A DNA stretch of 64,000 bases from Brachypodium distachyon. Its lineage: Eukaryota; Streptophyta; Magnoliopsida; Poales; Poaceae. Both the position numbers and the translations under genes were made by a program. Positions 58,064 through 64,000 of the stretch are shown piece by piece. The stretch is from assembly GCF_000005505.3 (NCBI RefSeq), contig NC_016132.3, forward strand, positions 42,794,914-42,858,913, in the 5' to 3' direction. Numbering within the stretch: the stretch's first letter is position 1; the number at the start of each line of letters is the position of its first letter. The notes below the pieces were generated by a model. It worked only from the letters and a program-made list of their open reading frames with translations. It made no database searches and was not told where the DNA came from.

Positions 58064-59770
58064 ATGGCGGCGCAGGAGAGATCCCCACACGAGCCTCTCC
58101 TCCTCCCTCCTGAGAAAGATGACGACATGGAGGCGCAGCTCTTGATCCCTCGTCGCGACTCAGCTGGCACGACGTGCTTCTCCAGAAGCTGTCTCAACCT
58201 CAGCAATGTGATTTCAGGCACGTACCCAACGTATATTATCACTTTTATCATCGAATTCGCGATCTGTATAACTAACTATCGATGGATCTGGCCATCTTCT
58301 TCTTCCATTGCAGGCATCGGGATGTTGTCCGTACCTTACGCGCTGTCGCAGGGCGGGTGGCTGAGCCTGGCGCTCTTCGCCGCCGTCGGCGCCGTCTGCT
58401 ACTACACGGGCGGGCTCATCGACCGCTGCATGCGCGCCGACGACTCCGTCAGGGGATACCCCGACATCGGCCACCTGGCATTCGGGCCCCGCGGCCGGAG
58501 GGCCATCGGCGGCGTCATGTGCGTGGAGCTCTACCTCGTCGCCATCAGCTTCCTCATCCTCGAGGGCGACAACCTCGACAAGCTCTTCCCAGGGGCGCGC
58601 CTCGGCCTGGCCGCCGGGTATCACGTGGAGGGGAAGGAGCTCTTCGTGCTCGTGGCGGCCGCCGTCATACTGCCCACGACGTGGCTCAAGGACCTCAGCG
58701 TGCTCGCATACGTGTCGGCGGTCGGGCTCGTCTCCTCGGCGGCATTGACGGCGTCCCTGGCTTGGGCCGCCATAGCAGAAGCCCAGAAAGGATCAAACCT
58801 CAAGGGCGGTGGCGGCAGCGCCTTGTTGAACCTGAGTGGGCTGCCGACCTCCCTCAGCCTCTTCTTCGTCTGCTTCTCTGGGCACGGTGTCTTCCCGACG
58901 GTGTACTCATCGATGAAGAAAAAGAAGGATTTCCCCAAGGTACGCTCGTCTATCCAAGAGCTACCATGTGTTCGAATTAATGCCCACAATGATAATATGT
59001 CATCTAATTACTTCTTCCGTTCCATAAAGCTGGCACTGATTTGAATTAGCTCTAGTTCAAATTCGTGCCAATCTTTATGAAACGGAGGGAGTAGTAATTA
59101 GTCAGGTTTAACTTCCATTTGATCCCAATGTTCAGGTCTTGTTGATCTCTTATATATGTGTTGTGTAGCCTCAACTATGCACTGATAATTAGTCATCTAC
59201 GGAGTATAATAAATATCTAATCAGCTCTTTTCCTTTGATCCCAATGTGCAGGTCTTGCTGATCTCTTCTGTGCTGTGCAGCCTCAACTATGCACTGACAG
59301 CAGTCCTAGGATATCTGCTATACGGCGCCGACGTGCAGCCACAGGTGACGCTGAACCTACCCACTGGGAAGACGTACACCAAGGTCGCCATCCTGACAAC
59401 CCTGATCAACCCGCTGGCTAAGTACGCGCTCGTGATCCAGCCGATCGTGGAGGCGATAGAGGCGAAGCTGCCCCTGGCCAAGAGGGGCATGACGTCCAGG
59501 GTGCTCATCAACACCGCCATTGTCGTCAGCACCGTGGTTGCGGCCTCCACGCTGCCCTTCTTCGGCGTCATCATGTCCTTCATAGGATCCTCCCTCAACG
59601 TCTCTGTTGCCGTCCTGTTCCCATGCCTGAGCTACCTTAAGATCTACTCGCCCGGAGGAGGAGTTCGCCGTTTCGAGTTCGCGGTGATCATCGGCGTACT
59701 GGTGCTCGGAGCCTGCGTTGCCGTTGTAGGCACTTACAACTCCCTGCACCAGATTATAGCTAGTTTCTGA
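58064..59770 (+). CDS. AVT1-like vacuolar amino-acid transporter (AAAP family)
   Basis: Exons 58064-58217, 58314-58939 and 59252-59770 encode 432 residues. The N-terminal 45 residues are hydrophilic with two LL-type patches (PLLLPP, AQLLIPR), like vacuolar sorting signals. The rest is about ten or eleven membrane segments of the amino-acid/auxin permease family: NVISGIGMLSVPYALSQGGW, AVCYYTGGLIDRCM, YPDIGHLAFG, LYLVAISFLILEGDNLDKLF, ILPTTWLKDLSVLAYVSAVG, LSLFFVCFSGHGVFPTVYSSM, VLLISSVLCSLNYALTAVLG, QVTLNLP and INPLAKYALVIQPIVEAIE. Family members move neutral amino acids across the tonoplast with protons. Intron 1 needs the GC donor CAG|GCACGT to join VISG to GIGMLS; it is 96 nt with no stop, so retention would add 32 residues in frame. 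Intron 2 carries a Stowaway MITE and a duplicate of the exon 3 start. Confidence 0.9.
58218..58313 (+). other. Probable GC-AG intron 1 of the transporter gene
   Basis: The 96-nt segment begins GCACGT after ATTTCAG and ends TTGCAG. Its removal gives NVIS|GIGMLSVPYA, the conserved first membrane segment of AVT1-type proteins. The upstream GT and the GT at 58222 both give the wrong frame with the GCATCGGG acceptor. AG|GCACGT is close to the AG|GCAAGT consensus of plant GC-AG introns. Confidence 0.7.
59011..59091. mobile_element. Stowaway MITE in transporter intron 2, 81 bp
   Basis: Starts CTTCTTCCGTTCCATAAAG and ends CTTTATGAAACGGAGGGAG with TA on both sides (59009-59010, 59092-59093). Inner arms TGGCACTGATTTGAATTAG / CTAGTTCAAATTCGTGCCA pair as well, so the whole element folds into one hairpin. 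It sits between the donor and the acceptor of intron 2. Confidence 0.85.
59118..59190 (+). repeat. Partial duplicate of the intron 2 acceptor and exon 3 start
   Basis: TTTGATCCCAATGTTCAGGT to CCTCAACTATGCACTGATAA repeats 59234-59303 (TTTGATCCCAATGTGCAGGT to CCTCAACTATGCACTGACAG) at a spacing of about 116 bp. The copy has its own AG (59134-59135) but reads into TAG after ten codons (VLLISYICVV), so use of it would truncate the protein. Confidence 0.85.
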
Positions 59771-60592
59771 ATTTCTGGTGATGGCAAGATACTTCTGCCC
59801 ATTTGTTTGTTTGACTGAGCGAAACAGCGAGATCTGTAATGCAATTTTGAGGAAGAGTTACATAATGCCGGGCAACCCAAAGGAACTTGATAGCCAGCAT
59901 AAAACATTATCAACTAAACTAGGCACCTTCAGGTACAATATATCATCAATTCAGGTGATAGATGTGATTGCTTGCCCTTCTCCAGAAACAAAAATGATGC
60001 ATGACATTGCCTGACATTTCATTCAAAAGAACAAATATGTGATGGAAGCATGATAACTCGAGCTGACAGAGCCGCCTCTCCTCTTCTATAGAAGTGACAC
60101 CTCCTAATAACTTTTTTTTTTGTTTCTTCTACAGAATTGATGACCCCTAACATCTTCCCGCTGGCCTTCTTCTGCAATTTTTGTATCAAAGTCAGATACA
60201 CACACTGCTTATAGGCTGAGCAGCTGAGAAATCCAGTGCAAACCCACAACTGAGTACAATCCTGCAAACCCATACATGGGATGTAGACTAAGCAGTACAG
60301 ACTACATGCAAGGGCATAAACAGGGCAGTTTGGAATATGTGGACTAAGCAGCACAGACCGCGATATGTGGCTGGCTTTCTCAGTTTCTTTTTCTTGGACA
60401 GATTGAAGATTTTGTTGGGCGCAGTGCAGTTTGTTCAACTCCTCCCACACTCATACAAGCAGTTAGATCTGTTGCAAACGATTGAGATTGTGGTCATGTT
60501 TGCCTGTTTGGTACCAGATGTAGGGTAAATTTTCCAGCTTCATACGCTAGGCTAAGATTGGCACAGGCTAAAAGTTACAACAAAAAATGGTA
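59771..60592. other. 3' flank of the transporter gene and intergenic DNA
   Basis: Probably contains the transporter 3' UTR. Poly-T tracts near 60112 and 60385 recall retroposon tails. No second gene can be supported. Confidence 0.45.
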
Positions 60593-60705
60593 CTTCCTCC
60601 TATCCATATTAATTGTCTCAAATTTGCTCAAATATGGATGTATCTATTCCTAAAAAACGTCTAGATACATGTAATATTTCGACAACTAATATGGATCGGA
60701 GGGAG
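60593..60705. mobile_element. Stowaway MITE, 113 bp
   Basis: CTTCCTCCTATCCATATTAA at the left and TTAATATGGATCGGAGGGAG-like sequence at the right, with TA flanks (60591-60592, 60706-60707). The interior ACGTCTAGATACATGTAATATTTCGACA is shared with the copies at 4994-5103, 51889-51940 and 63133-63245, so these form one subfamily. Confidence 0.85.
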
Positions 60706-60707
60706 TA

Positions 60708-63132
60708 CATAGGCTAAGTTGTCATTTCACGGGGTTTTTGAGTAGTCTAACTCGTTCATAGAATTATGTCAAATAGTCTAATTTATTTAATCCGTGACAA
60801 TGCTCGGAGTATTTAGCTAATGTTATGTGAAGAGTAAAATGGAACAAAAAATTACATCAACCACCGTATGAGGTTGGTATGTATACAGATATCAGATATT
60901 CATGTGTATGAATGAGTAGTAGCGAGACATGCTATGCTTCTGGTGTTCAAAAGCTGAAGCAAGGCGCCTATCTGATTTGCGTCGTTGCTGGCAAGCACTA
61001 ACATGATCAGAGAACTACCCTGATCAGAGAAGTGCAGTGCATGCTGCATGGTATAACCAGATTCAGCTTCTTTGTAAACTACTATGACAAGAGGATTGCC
61101 GGAAGCTTGTATGATAATCTAACATGATCAGTTTATGCCATGAGAAAACAACTAGCAGTAAGAGTCCAAGAGCTAACGACAGTCGATTCTTGAAGGTAGT
61201 TGGCGAGTATTGGCAAGTGATAAATGTTACGTAATGCAGAGGCGCTCAAGTCACTATGTGTCATACCATGCAAGTGTAGATACCAGTAAGAGGTCAAGAG
61301 CTAACCAGGTTATACACCTAACTATAAACAAGTGATACATGCTAGTAAATAATAAGTGCAGATAGATTGTAGTGAACTGCTACTCAGAGTTGCACACATT
61401 TTATATAAACGAGTTTTAGCCAAACCACTGAATCATCCATGTCTAACCGATAAACCAAGCAGCAGGGTGCATCAGGCTTGTTAAGAGGATTAAGCAGCTT
61501 TCCACTGTCGATGAGAGAACTTCCTGTGATCTGCATCCAAATTCTTGTGATAGGTAATGAAGTCGGTTAGCAAAAATAGAATAAATTAAGCACCTGCACC
61601 AGACCTAAGCAAGCAACAGGGTGCATCAGGCTTGTCAGAAGGATTTTCCACAAGAGCTTAGCTTCACACACAAATTATCAAGCATTGTCATCATCGACTG
61701 GATCTATGATTGCCTTCATCATGAGCAGGAGCTCTCACTAAATTCCGTAATGCCTTCAACAAAACTTGCTCCAAGCTACAGTAAGGCAGCAACCAAAGTC
61801 CTAATTAATCAACACTTCTTTTTGACATGCATAATAATCAACACTTGTCAAAATAATTTAGAAGTGGCTATTGAGTATTCACAGTTGTTCACTTCGTTGG
61901 AAACAGCACATTATCAAAATATACATGACAGTAGGTAGTGCAATAATCCTATATATTATCCCAACGGTACATGGGGGCGGAATAGCTGCTTCATTTTGAT
62001 GAAAGGAGCACATAAATAGCATATAAATCAGTTCAGTAGATACAAAAGGCTTCTAAAAGAAATCAAGGAAAGTCTACAGATCACATGTACGAGTATAATT
62101 CAGTAGGCAACAAACGATAAAGTTTATTATATCCATTTCTCAACTGTAGGCTGGCGGTGACATCAGAAATCAATTGTACCAAAATAATACATATGCCGTT
62201 AACATAAAAGCGAGTTGATCAAATAAAAACTAAAACGAGAAGGTAGAGTTCTTGTATTACAATACTTGTCAATGGTTCGGGTTGAATTCGCCCAACCCGC
62301 CAAACCAACCTGACTAAACATGTGAAATCATGGCTGGGTTAGGTTGTGTTTGTTCAGTCCCAAACCTGCGAACCTGTTTTCCATTCACCAAAACTGTGCA
62401 CCCTGCGTCCTCTAGAAATCTTAGCTGGTCTTTAGGTGCAAGAAGAGGGCAAGAGCGAACAACTGGAAGAATCGGATGTGCAAAAGCAGCCTACATGGTC
62501 TTCTCTCGAGGCGTCTAACTCGAGCTCATGAGCACAACCATGGAATCCTGGGAGTGAGCAGGTAGACCCTGTGTTTGACGGTGGCAAACTCCTTTTCCTC
62601 CTGGCGACCATCACGCCCTGCTTTTCCCAGAGTTGGTCTCCTGCTGGCTGCTTGCCAAAACCAGCAATGACGAACTGATGGCCCCGCCGTTTGATTCATG
62701 GTACTGGATGCACAGGCCGGTTCGCCCTTCACCTTGCGACGCTGCACTCATCGGCGCCAGCAACTGGTGTCGACCGTCGCACAGTACTCATTATCCCTAC
62801 TCAGCTTGCTGTGAGCCTGAAATACGCCAGCTTCTACCCCGCCTCACTCATCAATGGCAACACTGGACTTGACAACCTAAAACCCTTCTAAACTACCCAA
62901 ACAGATGGAAACTGTAAATCTGTAATCTGTAGGCTGGGTTGGTTTTTTACTTAAACCAGTAAAACCCGCCTTTGAACATCCTTATTAACCACCGTATCTA
63001 TGTCTATAAAGGAAATATATAATCAAGTACCCAAAAACATCTGGTCCAGAGGCAACAAAAGAAGAAACAAATGCTCAGTGTTGTCTTCTTCTAAGTTCTA
63101 ACCTAACTTAATAGTGAACTCCTTAAGCAGTA
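60708..63132. other. Intergenic, nothing recognised
   Basis: Mostly AT-rich. 61460-61640 has two near copies of 'AAGCAGCAGGGTGCATCAGGCTTGT' phrases about 155 bp apart. 62270-62990 starts with GGGTTGAATTCGCCCAACCCG and ends in a region with GGCTGGGTTGG / AACCCGCC, which might be the inverted ends of a DNA transposon around a GC-richer centre. No coding gene is supported. Confidence 0.4.
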
Positions 63133-63245
63133 CTCCCTCCGTCCCATATTAAGTGACTCAAATTTGGCCAAATATGGATGTATGTATACCTAAAAAGCGT
63201 CTAGCTACATGTCATACTTCGGCACTTAACATGGGACGGAGGGAC
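63133..63245. mobile_element. Stowaway MITE, 113 bp
   Basis: Starts CTCCCTCCGTCCCATATTAAG and ends TTAACATGGGACGGAGGGAC, with TA on the left (63131-63132) and CTAG on the right, i.e. TA at 63246-63247. It is the copy with the best-conserved ends in the window. Confidence 0.88.
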
Positions 63246-63247
63246 TA

Positions 63248-63716
63248 GAAACAAACGACAGCCTTTGTCAAGCAATCCACTTTACAGGTAGATTGCAACA
63301 CAACAGAACGAGATAACTTCTCAGCAAACAGTAAAACCTTTTTACTTGAAGGATACTGCTTCAGGTTCATGTGTTAGTGAGTAGCGAGAGCTCATCGTAT
63401 TTACCTAATTTGTTGAGCATCATCTAGCGTGAAACAATATAATCATGTACTTTCTCTTTCATTGTGCCAATGGTATATTCTTAATCTAGAAGATTTGCTC
63501 TCCTTAAGCAGCAGAAACTAACGGCAGCCTTGTCAAGAAATCCACTTTACAGGTAGATTGCAACAGCAACAGAATGAGATAACTTCTCGGCAAAGAGTAA
63601 CCTTTTTACTCGAAGGATACTGCTTCAGGTTCATCTGCTAGCGAGTAGCGAGAGCTCATCGTATTTACCTAACTTATTGAGCATGATCTAGCGAGAAAAA
63701 ACGTAATCATGTACTT
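63248..63716. repeat. Tandem duplication of about 200 bp, two copies
   Basis: Copy 1 (about 63248-63451) and copy 2 (about 63514-63716) share TCCACTTTACAGGTAGATTG, GGATACTGCTTCAGGTTCAT, AGTAGCGAGAGCTCATCG and TAATCATGTACTT in the same order, spaced about 265 bp. They differ by small indels and roughly one in ten bases. Confidence 0.9.
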
Positions 63717-63776
63717 ATTTCGAGAAGAGGAGCAAATCTTCTAGATTAATAATTTACCATTGGTACAGTGAAAGAG
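63451..63776. repeat. Inverted arms around the second duplicate
   Basis: The segment after copy 1 (about 63451-63502: TCTCTTTCATTGTGCCAATGG ... AGAAGATTTGCTC) is present again after copy 2 but reversed (about 63727-63776: GAGCAAATCTTCT ... CCATTGGTACAGTGAAAGAGA). The two arms enclose copy 2, so copy 2 forms the loop of a roughly 50-bp stem. Confidence 0.85.
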
Positions 63777-64000
63777 AGAGTATTACAGCCTACATGATAG
63801 AATTTGAATAGAAGAAACACTCACAGGATCCCTATACAAGAAGTATATAAGGTATCTCCTCCCTTTTTGTGAACATCACCTTCGCAATCAGAATTATCAC
63901 AACCACCTGAACAAGAATATCAGCAACACAAATCCTTCACAGATCACATGGGAAAATGAAGAAGACATGTTGGAAACAGGGGTAAGGTGGCTTCTAACCA

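Noticed and set aside
62270..62990. Possible DNA transposon bounded by GGGTTG / AACCCGCC motifs around a GC-rich centre
   Set aside because: The ends are not clean inverted repeats and no target duplication was found.
63248..63776. Possible CRISPR-like repeat array
   Set aside because: Only two long diverged copies, in a plant genome, with no short regular spacers.

Overview
This window is nuclear DNA from a grass (Poaceae), most likely a pooid. The evidence is short introns with GT-AG (one GC-AG) borders, very GC-rich first exons with codon bias towards C/G at third positions, many Stowaway MITEs of the CTCCCTCCGTCCC type, a Tat-lineage Gypsy retrotransposon with an antisense extra gene, CACTA and LINE remnants, and tandem F-box/FBD genes. 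No bacterial, phage or organellar gene was seen. About one gene per 10 kb suggests a fairly compact grass genome or a gene island; the species cannot be fixed from the sequence alone.

Layout. 1-5.2 kb is intergenic with MITEs. 5278-6188 (+) is a two-exon alpha/beta hydrolase of the D14/KAI2/DLK2 (strigolactone/karrikin receptor-like) family. 6.2-9.1 kb is repeat-rich and holds a broken piece of a folate-biopterin-transporter-like gene next to a 61-62 bp tandem repeat. 9098-21021 is one complete but dead LTR retrotransposon lying on the minus strand, with 839/840 bp LTRs and CAAAT target duplications; gag and pol read leftwards, and an additional spliced gene (Transposase_28 type) reads rightwards on the opposite strand. 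21.0-24.0 kb is intergenic.

24.06-51.4 kb is an F-box/FBD cluster: three apparently intact three-exon genes on + (24060-25606, 28645-30371, 32980-34834), a truncated fragment on + (45985-46594), and a heavily damaged copy on - (47877-51285) whose 144-nt second exon is split by a 293 bp solo LTR. Among them lie a CACTA transposase (tnp2) fragment, a degenerate Copia element carrying a 3.8 kb solo LTR, a hAT-type MITE and a CACTA end.

51.4-58.0 kb holds a decayed LINE reverse-transcriptase region. 58064-59770 (+) is a three-exon vacuolar-type amino-acid transporter (AVT1-like, AAAP family) with a probable GC-AG first intron. 59.8-64 kb is intergenic with MITEs and a tandem duplication with an inverted arm.

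The host genes do not form a pathway: a receptor-like hydrolase, a cluster of putative SCF substrate-binding F-box proteins and an amino-acid transporter, embedded in nested transposons. The features most worth following are the antisense gene in the retrotransposon, the C-to-T style nonsense pattern that killed that element, the solo LTR lying exactly inside an FBD exon, and the GC-AG intron in the transporter. Splice sites were called by eye from consensus and from comparison among paralogues.
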